Origin: CAWBBA01 sp963729795 | GTDB taxonomy: Bacteria; Desulfobacterota; Desulfomonilia; Desulfomonilales; Desulfomonilaceae | Length of the DNA: 64,000 nucleotides | NCBI GenBank assembly: GCA_963729795.1 | Contig: CAVSPC010000016.1 | Coordinates: 248,001-312,000 of the forward strand | Direction: 5' to 3' | The notes under the pieces: model-generated | Database searches by the model: none | What the model was told of the DNA's origin: nothing | Seen by the model: only the letters and a program-made list of their open reading frames with translations | Part shown: positions 17,117-26,146 of the stretch, one piece after another | How the letters are laid out: each line of letters opens with the position of its first letter | Numbering within the stretch: the stretch's first letter is position 1 | Position numbers and translations under genes: made by a program

Positions 17117-17518
17117 TCACCGACATACTGCGGCACGAAACCGGCACAGGTCTTTCATGTCCGTTTGTCTGCTTCGGACTTCAGCCAGGATTTCAATTCT
17201 TCTGTTATGCCGCAAGCAGCATTCTTGCACGCAAAGAATCTCTACTGATTCGTCAATAAGGTCCTGTGGCGCTTCTACCTCCGAGATTACCTCGTAATCC
17301 TTGTGACTCTGCCGCACGAGGAACAACCGAGGGGGCTTCTTCAGAGCATTTATTTTAAAATAGGCGCTTTCCTCGTTACACGACTTCGCGTGATCGAGGC
17401 CCCGAGACCAGTTCGTTCCCCATTCCAAGTATCTCGTCACAGCATCAAAAGGATGAAGATCCCAGTCAATGAGTCGTGCAATGTCCCTGTTTTGCAGGAT
17501 TTCTCTTATGGTTTTCAC
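17117..17518 (-). CDS. DVU0772-like conserved hypothetical protein, C-terminus frameshifted
   Basis: GTG start at 17518 after AAAGGA. The sequence VTRYLEWGTNWSRGLDH...YFKINALKKPPRLFLVRQSHKDYE resembles the DVU0772 family of uncharacterised proteins from sulfate reducers. As read, the frame ends at 17117 with an unlike tail. If one base is dropped near 17190-17200 the frame continues as KNAACGITEELKSWLKSEA and stops at 17155, which looks like the family end and gives 120 residues. Function unknown. Confidence 0.6.
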   Translation of the reverse strand: MKTIREILQNRDIARLIDWDLHPFDAVTRYLEWGTNWSRGLDHAKSCNEESAYFKINALKKPPRLFLVRQSHKDYEVISEVEAPQDLIDESVEILCVQECCLRHNRRIEILAEVRSRQTDMKDLCRFRAAVCR

Positions 17519-18003
17519 GAATATATTCCTTTCGGCTTGTCATGTGAACGAACTACAATGCGCCATTCCTTCTTCTTTTGATGCAGAGGTCGCCAAAAGG
17601 TTTCGCATAATGCCGCATTACTCTCCGGATTTCCAGGGTCTCGTATGAGGCATCGCGATCAAAGGTAGGTTGTCCGCATGGATTCGGGGTTTTCCTTGGC
17701 CCGATACCACCGAGCTGTCTTCCTGCAAACTGCACGAATGCTAAAAATGGTTGACGGACTGGCCAGGGATTATGTACGCTTGGAAACAGGGTAAAATGGG
17801 TTTCTTCGAAAATGGGACAACGGTTTAGTCGTTGTCAGACGTTGTGGGAGGTTGTCGCGTGACCTTTTCGGGGTTCGCGGAACGAGGTCAGGACCCGCAA
17901 CCTGTCTCAGGACCCCCCAAGATGCAAAACCGCGACATAATCCCGACTTAGATCAAAACCAACAGGGGCTGCATAGGGTCGTCCGATCCAAAAGGAGAAG
18001 ACC
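17519..18003. other. 485-nt spacer upstream of the E1 fusion gene
   Basis: No credible ORF. A possible promoter TTGACG (17751-17756), 18 bp, TACGCT (17775-17780) would give a ~215-nt untranslated leader before the gene at 18004. I recognise no riboswitch. Confidence 0.35.
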
Positions 18004-20553
18004 ATGCCGACTTATAAGAACGCCCAGGAGTTTGCAGACATCCTCACCGCCCTCTGGACGAGGATATTCGCATCCCCTGAAATCATGCGGGGCTTGGAAG
18101 GGGAGAAACTGATCGTCAAGTTTCGGTTCAGTGACTTTCACCAAGAGCTGTTCATTGATTCCACTGGTGACACGCCCGGGCTGCGATGGAACCCTGGCGA
18201 GCATGCGCCTTTCGACGTTGAGATGATCCTCGCGTCAGACACCAGCCACAAATTTTGGATGCAGGAACTCAATATTCCATTGGCCATCGGCACACGGAAA
18301 ATCGTTGCCAAGGGTTCGGTTCAGAAGGCTCTGAAGCTCATACCTGCCCTGAAGCCTGCTTTTTCGCTCTACCCTATAATTCTCAAAGAATTCGGCAGGG
18401 ACGATCTTCTGAAGAAGGCTGCCGCAGGAACCAGAAGACGGAGCAGGCTTGCCCGTTTGTTTTCGTCGAGGCGAAAATCCAAAGCTTATGATCTGAGCCT
18501 GATACCAACCCCTGCCATTCCGCTGGGCAACGGCAAACCGGATGCAATCGAACTGGAAATAGCGCGAAAAGCAGATTCTCAGCCGACTGACGTCGATTTG
18601 CTCACGAACATGGTCAGAATCAGGGAGTTTGAAAATCACCTCTCCCAAGCCTTTAAAGCGGGGGAGATCCCATCCGAAGCGATTCACCTCTCGATAGGAC
18701 AGGAGACTGTTGCTGCCGGAGTATGTCTGAATCTCAGAGATACTGACTACCTCAACACAACTCACAGGGGACACGGGCACATCATTGCAAAGGGAGCAGA
18801 CGTCAAAGGGATGATGGCCGAACTTTACGGCAAGGCAAACGGTCTTTGCCGAGGGTTGGGCGGTTCAATGCACGTAACCGACGGCAAAAAGGGCGTTTTA
18901 GGCGCAAACGGCATTGTGGCCGCGGGTTATCTGTTGGCTATGGGGGCCGGTTTTTCAATCAAGAATGCTCGGTCGTCGGACGCCATATCCGTAGTCATTG
19001 CCGGGGATGGGTCTGTCAATCAGGGAATGTTCCATGAAGCCATGAACATGATTTCGGTCTTTGAGCTGCCCGTGTTAGTCGTGGTGGAGAACAACCTGTA
19101 CGGCGAATTCACGTCAGTTGAAAGGCACTCGGGCGAACCGGAGCTGTTCAAAAGGGCGCACGCCTACCGGATTGAGAGCCATCGGGTGGACGGGAACGAT
19201 GTGAGGCGCGTTTCGGCAAAGGTTCGAGAAATAGTTCACAACATGCGCAAAGATCGCAAGCCGAGGCTCCTGGAGATAATGACGTACCGTTGGCATGGGC
19301 ACATGGAAGGTGACCCGGAGGCATACCGAACCAAAGATGAGGTCTCCAGGCATAAGGAATTGGATCCTATTGTGAGTCTCGAGAAGTCACTCCTCGCTGA
19401 AGGCGTGGTCCGGCAGCAGGATTTGGATAGCATTAGAACGGCCGCTACCAGGCAAATCAAGGACGCCGAACAATACGCGATCGACTCGCCATCTCCGGAA
19501 CAATCCACCTTGACGGAGCACATCTACGCGCCGGAGGATAGGAGTCTCTTTTCAGGCTCCTTTGATCCGGGTAACCGGGAAGTACATGAAATGTCGGTTT
19601 CCCAGGCTATCAATCAGGCTATTGCAGAAGAGATGGAAAGAGATCAGAAGGTGTTTCTGTGGGGCGAAGATGTTTCCCTCGGTGGGTACTTCAACGTCAC
19701 CAGCGGGCTTGTCGACAGATTCGGCCATTCCAGGGTTGTTGATACGCCCATAAGCGAGAACGGCATCGTGGGAGGCGCAGTGGGCGCGGCCATGACGGGG
19801 AGTAGACCGATCTGCGAGATCTTATTCGCAGACTTCCTGACCTGTTGCATGGACCCGATATTGAACCAGGCGGCCAAGATGCGTTTCATGACGGGCGGAC
19901 AGGTCTCGGTGCCGCTTACCATACGTACCCCCGTTGGGAGTGGGATCGGTATGGCAGCTCAACATTCGCAATCCATGGAGCGGTTCTTTTTCGGCATTCC
20001 CGGACTCATTGTGTTGGCCGTTTCAGATGCTTTTACTGCCAGGGGGCTGATGAAGTCGGCAATCCGGTCCGAGAATCCGGTGCTCGTGTTTGAGCACAAA
20101 CTCCTTTACGCTGAGTCAGGAAATGTTCCCATCGAAGAATACACTTTGCCCATCGGCAAGGCTCGAATAGCCCGCGAAGGGGACGACGTTACGATCGTGA
20201 CCTATTCCCTTGGAGTCAGTATCGCGAGCAAGGCGTCGGAGCTACTTGCGCAAAAAGGGATTCGCGCCGAGATCATCGACCTCGCCACTCTATACCCCAT
20301 GGACACTGAGACCATCCTGGAGTCCGTGCGGAAGACAGGACATCTGGTTCTGTTGGAAGAGGCCCTCTTCAGCGGCAGCGTGGGCTCCGAGGTAATTTCC
20401 AGGGTAGCTCTGGGAGGCTTTGGTTTGCTCAAAAAGGCGCCGGTGAAAATCTCCGCGATCGATTGCCCTATCCCGTATGCCAAGAACCTGGAGGTCTCCA
20501 TGTTGCCGGCGCCTGAGAGGGTCGTGGAAACGATAGAGTCTCTGCTGGGATAG
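18004..20553 (+). CDS. SCP2 domain fused to 2-oxoacid/acetoin dehydrogenase E1 alpha and beta subunits
   Basis: An 849-residue fusion. Residues ~8-135 resemble an SCP2 sterol/lipid-carrier domain (KFWMQELNIPLAIGTRKIVAKGSVQKALKLIPAL). Residues ~185-495 are an E1-alpha TPP domain with the thiamine motif GDGSVNQG (~335) through VVVENN (~363) and HRGHGHIIAKG. Residues ~525-849 are an E1-beta transketolase-like domain (PISENGIVGGAVGAAMTG, QHSQSMERFF). E1 decarboxylates a 2-oxoacid or acetoin and transfers acyl to a lipoyl E2. No E2/E3 gene is nearby. AAAGGAG precedes the ATG. An SDR gene follows 92 nt later. Substrate unknown; the SCP2 part suggests a hydrophobic acyl or lipid substrate (inference). 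Confidence 0.88.
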   Translation: MPTYKNAQEFADILTALWTRIFASPEIMRGLEGEKLIVKFRFSDFHQELFIDSTGDTPGLRWNPGEHAPFDVEMILASDTSHKFWMQELNIPLAIGTRKIVAKGSVQKALKLIPALKPAFSLYPIILKEFGRDDLLKKAAAGTRRRSRLARLFSSRRKSKAYDLSLIPTPAIPLGNGKPDAIELEIARKADSQPTDVDLLTNMVRIREFENHLSQAFKAGEIPSEAIHLSIGQETVAAGVCLNLRDTDYLNTTHRGHGHIIAKGADVKGMMAELYGKANGLCRGLGGSMHVTDGKKGVLGANGIVAAGYLLAMGAGFSIKNARSSDAISVVIAGDGSVNQGMFHEAMNMISVFELPVLVVVENNLYGEFTSVERHSGEPELFKRAHAYRIESHRVDGNDVRRVSAKVREIVHNMRKDRKPRLLEIMTYRWHGHMEGDPEAYRTKDEVSRHKELDPIVSLEKSLLAEGVVRQQDLDSIRTAATRQIKDAEQYAIDSPSPEQSTLTEHIYAPEDRSLFSGSFDPGNREVHEMSVSQAINQAIAEEMERDQKVFLWGEDVSLGGYFNVTSGLVDRFGHSRVVDTPISENGIVGGAVGAAMTGSRPICEILFADFLTCCMDPILNQAAKMRFMTGGQVSVPLTIRTPVGSGIGMAAQHSQSMERFFFGIPGLIVLAVSDAFTARGLMKSAIRSENPVLVFEHKLLYAESGNVPIEEYTLPIGKARIAREGDDVTIVTYSLGVSIASKASELLAQKGIRAEIIDLATLYPMDTETILESVRKTGHLVLLEEALFSGSVGSEVISRVALGGFGLLKKAPVKISAIDCPIPYAKNLEVSMLPAPERVVETIESLLG

Positions 20554-20645
20554 CCGCAAGGAACCACGATTCGGGATCGCACGAACGTGAAATCCTAGAA
20601 TACCAGGATAGCAAATCCTAAAGCCCCGCAGATGGGAGAAGTACC

Positions 20646-21416
20646 ATGCCGGACACCAAGTCCATTTTCATTACTGGAGCAGGATCGGGGATAGGTAGGG
20701 CAACAGCCCTCCATTTCTCACGGAGGGGCTGGTTCGTGGGATTGTACGACATCAACGAACCTGAGCTGGAAAAGGCTGCCAGCGCTCTGGAAACAGACCG
20801 GATGTGTTTTCAGAAGCTTGATGTGACAGACGGGGAAAAGGTGAAGGCCGCATTGGAGCATTTTTCCCGATTTACCGCAGGGAAGATGAACGTGCTCTTC
20901 AACTGCGCAGGCGTCATGAAGACCGGAGCCTTTGAATCGATACCTTTCGAGGCTCATAGAGCTATGACCAGAGTGAATGCAGAAGGCGTGCTCAATTGCA
21001 CGTACCACGCGTTCTCACACCTTGAGGACACTGCACCAGCCGTGGTCATCAATATGGCTTCCGCTTCAGCGCTTTACGGAACCCCTGATTATGCGACCTA
21101 TTCATCGACAAAGTTCTGGGTGAGGGGCTTCACTGAAGCCCTCAACATCGAATGGGAACGTCATGGCATCCACGTGTGTGACATTTTGACGCCTTTTGTT
21201 GACACTCCTCTACTAGAGGGCGACAATTCGGGGGCGATAAAGTCCCTTGGTGTTAAGTTGTCGTCGGAAGACCTGGCTCAAGTTGTATGGCAGGCCGCGC
21301 ATGGCAGGAAGGTCCATTGGCTGGTGACACCCTATTTCAAGTTCAATTGGATCGTGGCAAGGAGGATGCCCGATTGGCTTGCCAAAATCATAATCAAACG
21401 AATATGTGGATACTGA
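20646..21416 (+). CDS. Short-chain dehydrogenase/reductase (SDR)
   Basis: A 256-residue classical SDR. The cofactor loop GAGSGIGRA is near residues 11-19, NCAG is in the middle, a Ser lies in NMASASA, and the catalytic YSSTK is present. DI at the end of beta-2 (LYDINEPE) suggests NAD preference. The C-terminus is basic and hydrophobic (WIVARRMPDWLAKIIIKRI), as in SDRs acting on lipids. The same orientation and close spacing to the SCP2-E1 fusion suggest a shared pathway. The substrate cannot be read from the sequence. Confidence 0.85.
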   Translation: MPDTKSIFITGAGSGIGRATALHFSRRGWFVGLYDINEPELEKAASALETDRMCFQKLDVTDGEKVKAALEHFSRFTAGKMNVLFNCAGVMKTGAFESIPFEAHRAMTRVNAEGVLNCTYHAFSHLEDTAPAVVINMASASALYGTPDYATYSSTKFWVRGFTEALNIEWERHGIHVCDILTPFVDTPLLEGDNSGAIKSLGVKLSSEDLAQVVWQAAHGRKVHWLVTPYFKFNWIVARRMPDWLAKIIIKRICGY

Positions 21417-21530
21417 CACCGAACCATTCAAGCCATCATGGCTTTACAAGCACACTCTATGGGCGATCGCCTGACTCCTTTCAAAATCCACTGGATTACA
21501 GCCTAACGCGCTCTCGCTGAACAGCAAGAC

Positions 21531-21567
21531 TTCTCTTTTTCAGCACGTTATGATATAATAATAACGT
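21531..21567 (+). promoter_or_regulatory. Promoter with a palindrome around the -10 box
   Basis: TATAAT at 21554-21559 lies inside an inverted repeat ACGTTAT (21545-21551) / ATAACGT (21561-21567). The -35 region (TTCTCT, 21531-21536) is poor. The layout fits a repressor operator over the -10, or a site needing an activator. It drives the secreted small protein at 21608. Confidence 0.45.
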
Positions 21568-21607
21568 TAAACTGAATATTTTCGGGCCAACAACCGGAGG
21601 ATTAGTT

Positions 21608-21877
21608 ATGAGGTATGGTACGAAGGTCATCGCGATCGTCATATTGACTGTGTTTGCTACCACAGGGGGAGCGCTGGCTGTCGGTTATGAACATTACTAT
21701 ATCGGAGGGCCGGCGGCCTCACATGCCAAGGCTTACAGCAACACCCGGACGGACTTCTGTGCTGCCTTGAAAAAAGCCACCTTTGTGGAAAAGGTGCCCG
21801 GACTGCTCGATGACGCAGCGGCTTTCATCAAGGACGTCCTTGGACAATTCGGTCTTGCCGAAAACAAGGCCCAGTGA
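21608..21877 (+). CDS. Hypothetical secreted small protein
   Basis: 89 residues: an N-terminal signal peptide (MRYGTKVIAIVILTVF..., likely cleavage after GALA near residue 24), then a mature part of ~65 residues ending in an amphipathic helix (LLDDAAAFIKDVLGQFGLA). CCGGAGG precedes the ATG. No family recognised. It is followed by a secreted TPR protein gene in the same direction and may be co-transcribed. Confidence 0.6.
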   Translation: MRYGTKVIAIVILTVFATTGGALAVGYEHYYIGGPAASHAKAYSNTRTDFCAALKKATFVEKVPGLLDDAAAFIKDVLGQFGLAENKAQ

Positions 21878-21992
21878 CGTTTGATGACGGATTTCTGTCC
21901 GATTCATTGATTTCGAGAATGAAGCTGCGGCATCAAGTGAATTAATAGAGCTTGGCCATGCAACACATCCCACAATCGTGAAGGAAGCCGCG

Positions 21993-24515
21993 ATGAAACT
22001 CACGCCGCTGATTTTCGTCTTATTGCTGCTGTTCTCCGGCCCGGTCTCCTCTGTAGCGGTCCCGGTCCATGGAGGCCCGGATATTCATAACTCGGCTCTT
22101 CAGGCGCTTCAAGTAGGCGATGTTCAGACCGCGGTTAGCTTGCTTTCGCAAGCAATAAAGGCGGAACCTGACAATTACCGTTATTACAATGACCGAGGTG
22201 TGGCCTATAAGAGGTTAGGAGAATACGAGAAAGCTCTATCGGATTATACAAAGGCCCTTGAGATTCAGCCTAACTACACCCATGCCTTGAATAACAGAGG
22301 CGTACTGTACCTTCAACAAGGAAATTGTGACAAGGCGATACAAGATTTTCGGTCAGCTTTGAAGCAGGAAGGATTGAAGGGCAAATTACACACTAATCTG
22401 GGCATAGCCCTTGCGCGCAAAGGAGACTACCAAAGCGCGATTAAGGAGTTTGAATCGGCGGTTTCGTTTCGGCCCGTGGATGACAGATCATTCCTTTTCA
22501 TGGCGGAATCTCTGGAAAAAGTCGGCGAGAAAGATAAGGCCTTGAAAATGTATGAATTGGCCCAGGGCCTTGCCACGAATTCTGCCATAAAGGGCATGGT
22601 AGAAAAGAGGATGGCCTCACTTGAGAAAGGCTTGTCCGTCGGCAAAACCGTAATTGCTTCTGCTGCTGTCAGGGGCCGACGGGTCGCTGTTAGTTCTCCC
22701 CGGACGAAGCCTGTCTCTAATCAGGCCGGTGCCAAACAGCCTGACCGAACGAGACAAATACTCCTGGCACGACCTATCCACCAGGCTGAAAACAAACCAA
22801 TGATCAAGCCTGCTGCAGCGCAGGACTCCGGCATAGACAGTCTCCATGCTCTGGATAGTCATTGCCGCGACAAAGCCCTGGGAAAGTTTTCTCCTGCTTC
22901 GGTAGGAATTTATCGCCAGGGGATCCAGTTCTTGGAGCGGTCTGAAATCAGGAAGGCTTTGATCAGATTTGAAGACGTGCTGCAACTTGAAACGAGAAAC
23001 AAGAACACTTACGCTATCGCCTGGAGCAATCTCGAAACAGGTCGATTATACTCAAAGATGGGGGACTACCCTACAGCAGCAGGCTTTATGGAAGGGGCTC
23101 TGAAACTTTTCAAGCGTCTGAGGGCCACCGACGAAACAATTTTGTCCTTCTTAGAGCTGGGCTCCAACCAAAGAATCGCGGGCAATAAAGAAGGAGCCGC
23201 GGCTTTATATTCAAAGGCCATGGAAGAGGCTGCTTCCAAGGGGCTTTATAAGCTCGCGAAGGCGGTATCGGACCTCGCCGAAGGACGCGAGCCTCAGCGC
23301 GTTGTCCAGGCCGCGGCGTCTTCCAAAGATGAGAAGCCGGTTCTGCAGAAAATGGTTGCCGGCGTTGAGCAAAAGGTGTCGCCTTCCAATCAGGCCAAAG
23401 TTCCCCAAACCAGCCAACAGCCAACTCTTGCCCGTAAGGAAAAAGCTTTTCCGGAAAAAGCAAAATCGAGCCAAGTCCTCAATGTGCCCAAAATGGGACG
23501 TCCGGCCAAGAATGTCCGCGCTCCCGTGATCCGGGGTGAATCCGGCAGCAAACCTAAACCGGTGCCGACCGCCGTGATTACGGTGGAAAAGGAGGCCAAA
23601 GCCTCGAAGTCAAGCCGATCCCTCGAAGCTAAACCTTCACCTCAGGGCCCCATTGTTTCCAGGAAGATTGCCGCGGCCCCTGAGCAGCACAAACTGACGG
23701 AAAGCAAAGCCCGTCCGGACAAAGTTTTGCCTCGCCAACAGAGCGTCCCGGGGGTTCCTGCGCCAAAAGCCCTTGCCGCGGTGAGCCGCGTTCCTGCGGT
23801 AAAACCGCCGTTGCCTGAAAGGAAAACACGGGGGGATAAGAGCATCCGTCAAAATTTGGTTGAACTTAAGAAGTTTAAGGAAACGGACGATGAAGCGAAC
23901 ATGATCGTCGTACTCGAGCGACTAGCCCACAGGTATTCCGGGCAAAAGGACTACAAGAAGGCCCTTGCCGCTCTGACTGCTTCGCTCGCATTTCGGCAAA
24001 AAATGGGGATGCAAAAAGGGATGGAAAACGCCCTGCGACAAAGCGGCCTTCTGAGGGAAAAACTCGGCGACAAGGCAGGGGCTTTGGAAGATCTTACCCG
24101 TGCGGCAGCCCAGGCCGCTGTAAACGGAGCATCGAAGGCCGATAAAGCGCTGGCCACCAGAGCGAAGAAACTGGCCGCTTCGATTGGATTGGATTCGGAA
24201 GCTGCTCTTCGGGCATTTCGGCTCCTGTGGAAAGCGCGGCTAGCAGAAGATAGCCACGGAGAAACTGAGGCGCTGTACTTGATAGGCAAGCTTTACGAGG
24301 AGGCGGACAAGCCATCTGAGGCTCTTCAGTATTACGAGCGATCGTCTACTTCCATGTTGGCTGATAAGGCCCGGCTCTACGAAAAGATTGGAAAGACGAG
24401 TATGGCGGAACAATCATATAATGAGGCATTGGAACGTTTTAAGAAACTGGACTATTCGCGCTACCTCAACCTTTTACAAAAAATGCGCGCCCCAAAGAGA
24501 CTATCTCGTGACTAG
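21993..24515 (+). CDS. Secreted or periplasmic tetratricopeptide-repeat protein
   Basis: 840 residues from the ATG at 21993, chosen because GAAGGAAG precedes it. A signal peptide covers about the first 25 residues. TPR units follow (e.g. YNDRGVAYKRLGEYEKALSD, NRGVLYLQQGNCDKAIQDF), with a second set near 310-400 and a third near the C-terminus. Between them (about residues 430-620) is a Lys/Pro/Ala-rich low-complexity linker. Likely a protein-interaction scaffold in the envelope; partner unknown. Confidence 0.8.
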   Translation: MKLTPLIFVLLLLFSGPVSSVAVPVHGGPDIHNSALQALQVGDVQTAVSLLSQAIKAEPDNYRYYNDRGVAYKRLGEYEKALSDYTKALEIQPNYTHALNNRGVLYLQQGNCDKAIQDFRSALKQEGLKGKLHTNLGIALARKGDYQSAIKEFESAVSFRPVDDRSFLFMAESLEKVGEKDKALKMYELAQGLATNSAIKGMVEKRMASLEKGLSVGKTVIASAAVRGRRVAVSSPRTKPVSNQAGAKQPDRTRQILLARPIHQAENKPMIKPAAAQDSGIDSLHALDSHCRDKALGKFSPASVGIYRQGIQFLERSEIRKALIRFEDVLQLETRNKNTYAIAWSNLETGRLYSKMGDYPTAAGFMEGALKLFKRLRATDETILSFLELGSNQRIAGNKEGAAALYSKAMEEAASKGLYKLAKAVSDLAEGREPQRVVQAAASSKDEKPVLQKMVAGVEQKVSPSNQAKVPQTSQQPTLARKEKAFPEKAKSSQVLNVPKMGRPAKNVRAPVIRGESGSKPKPVPTAVITVEKEAKASKSSRSLEAKPSPQGPIVSRKIAAAPEQHKLTESKARPDKVLPRQQSVPGVPAPKALAAVSRVPAVKPPLPERKTRGDKSIRQNLVELKKFKETDDEANMIVVLERLAHRYSGQKDYKKALAALTASLAFRQKMGMQKGMENALRQSGLLREKLGDKAGALEDLTRAAAQAAVNGASKADKALATRAKKLAASIGLDSEAALRAFRLLWKARLAEDSHGETEALYLIGKLYEEADKPSEALQYYERSSTSMLADKARLYEKIGKTSMAEQSYNEALERFKKLDYSRYLNLLQKMRAPKRLSRD

Positions 24516-24704
24516 GATGCTGATGCGCAATCCCGCGTCCCGCGGGACTTTCCCGAATTCTTAGCACGATAGCGACGATGAGTGAGGTTGCGCGACAGGC
24601 TCCTAGCGGGCCGGGATACAAGCGAGCTTCAACCTGCTGTGACAGGATTTGAAGATCAAGAAGAACTGCGAAGCCTCAACTGTCAAGTAGCGGTACCGGT
24701 TTTC

Positions 24705-24887
24705 ATGATTGCCAGATTCCTCACCAGCAACTGGTTTGCCGCTCTGATCCTTATCATAGCAGCCGGCTCCTTGATCATGCTTTATACAAGCGGAAGAACC
24801 ACGGAAGCAGTTTTGGGGGCCGGATTACTCTTTCTGGCCCTTGTGCTCATTCTAATGGGCGTGAAAAAAGGCGACGGCGACAGATAA
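24705..24887 (+). CDS. Hypothetical two-span membrane protein
   Basis: A 60-residue frame from the internal ATG at 24705 (MIARFLTSNWFAALILII...), with two hydrophobic segments separated by YTSGRTTEA and a basic end VKKGDGDR. The upstream part of the longer frame (from 24582) does not look coding. No family recognised; the ribosome site is weak. Confidence 0.4.
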   Translation: MIARFLTSNWFAALILIIAAGSLIMLYTSGRTTEAVLGAGLLFLALVLILMGVKKGDGDR

Positions 24888-25111
24888 GCAATTGATAGCT
24901 GGGGATTGGTGAGTCTGTAAGCTGCGCGAAGACCGGTCCCCTCGGGATCTCAAAGTGCAGGGTCCCTGCCTGCCGGGTGAACCTAAAACCCCATAAACCA
25001 CTTTCTCGCAGCAATGGATAACGGCGATCCTCTTGTTTATCCGCCCCGACACGCCGGTTCTTCGCGGAAATCAGGGTCCGCTTCTACACGCGCATGGGTT
25101 TCGCGCCGGAC

Positions 25112-25396
25112 TCAGGGACTGGTGGTTTGGTAGGTATAAGAAAACTTGAGCCCGTTGCAGCCGTCCGAACATACTCGATTGCCGTAAACAAAGCACGCAA
25201 GGTCGGCGTCATAGCCGGTATCGGGAGTCTGATCCACGGGTATGATAAACGCGAAGTTTCCTACTGTGTTATCCTGCAGACAGCGGCAGGTTATATGACA
25301 CTTTATTCCAACTTGACCTCCCCATACCGTCGAAAGCGTGCACAGTGCCAAAAGGGTGGCCAACACAAGGATGATTCCAATCTTTGAACGAGCCAT
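25112..25396 (-). CDS. Hypothetical secreted cysteine-rich protein
   Basis: 94 residues from the ATG at 25396: a signal peptide (MARSKIGIILVLATLLALC...), then a mature part with paired cysteines (CHITCRC, LAC, RVCSDGC) that suggests disulfides or metal binding. Transcribed divergently from another secreted protein gene at 25549. No family recognised. The 24888-25111 stretch beyond it shows nothing. Confidence 0.55.
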   Translation of the reverse strand: MARSKIGIILVLATLLALCTLSTVWGGQVGIKCHITCRCLQDNTVGNFAFIIPVDQTPDTGYDADLACFVYGNRVCSDGCNGLKFSYTYQTTSP

Positions 25397-25495
25397 CGGT
25401 TCACCGCTCTTCATAGTGAAATCGAAGTTTATCACAGCTTCCAGACGCAATGCAATGAAGCTCAGAGCACACGCGTCAATCTTTCTATAAATTGC

Positions 25496-25524
25496 TTGAT
25501 GAATTGTTCGCAACATGTTATAAT
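25496..25524 (+). promoter_or_regulatory. Strong predicted promoter for the secreted protein at 25549
   Basis: TTGATG (25496-25501), 17-bp spacer, perfect TATAAT (25519-25524), then GGAGG before the ATG at 25549. Confidence 0.65.
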
Positions 25525-25548
25525 AAATTATCATATCGGAGGCTTATC

Positions 25549-26052
25549 ATGTCAAAGAATTTTTTGATTAGAATCTTGGTGATGGTGTTTTGTTCACTTA
25601 CCCTCGTATCGCAGGTCTTTGCATTCGGTGAGGATATTCTCGGCCTGACCGGACAGTATACCTTTTTCATAAGGCCGGTCCCAGGCTGGGGCGTCACGTA
25701 CTATCAGAGAATGGTTCCCTGTGTAGCACGAGAAACTGTCCCTGTTCCACACAGAGTGGTTCAGACTTACCCCTTTCCCATTCCTGTTATACGTCAGCAG
25801 CCAATAACTATCACTGAAATTCCTGTTGGTTGCGCCCAAGGCTCGGGCCCGTGTGTTCGATGCCGCCCAATGCCATCCTCTAGGCCTGCCTCCAAAGCCG
25901 TGGTGACTCCAACGGTTGTCCCAGTCGGCGTCCCGGGAATAGAACTGACCCCCAAATGTGTGACGCGCCCCGTAATGCTTCCTCAGTGGTTTGCGGTCAC
26001 CGAAACACCAAGATATATTCGCAAGGTCTCAAAGGTTCGACAAAACTATTAG
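25549..26052 (+). CDS. Hypothetical secreted Pro/Val-rich protein
   Basis: 167 residues. A clear signal peptide (MSKNFLIRILVMVFCSLTLV..., cleavage near FA-FG, residue ~25). The mature part is rich in Pro, Val and Thr with few Cys (VPCVARETVPVPHRVV, CAQGSGPCVRC) and no charged globular-domain look, suggesting an envelope or surface protein. GGAGG sits 6 nt before the ATG, so the upstream part of the open frame is not used. No family recognised. Confidence 0.6.
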   Translation: MSKNFLIRILVMVFCSLTLVSQVFAFGEDILGLTGQYTFFIRPVPGWGVTYYQRMVPCVARETVPVPHRVVQTYPFPIPVIRQQPITITEIPVGCAQGSGPCVRCRPMPSSRPASKAVVTPTVVPVGVPGIELTPKCVTRPVMLPQWFAVTETPRYIRKVSKVRQNY

Positions 26053-26146
26053 TGGCTGAGATTCCTGCCAATACCAATTCGCGCTGTTGAATTAAGCCCA
26101 AAGGCATGATAGGTTAAAGACAAACTCTATCAGCTTGGAGATTTTT

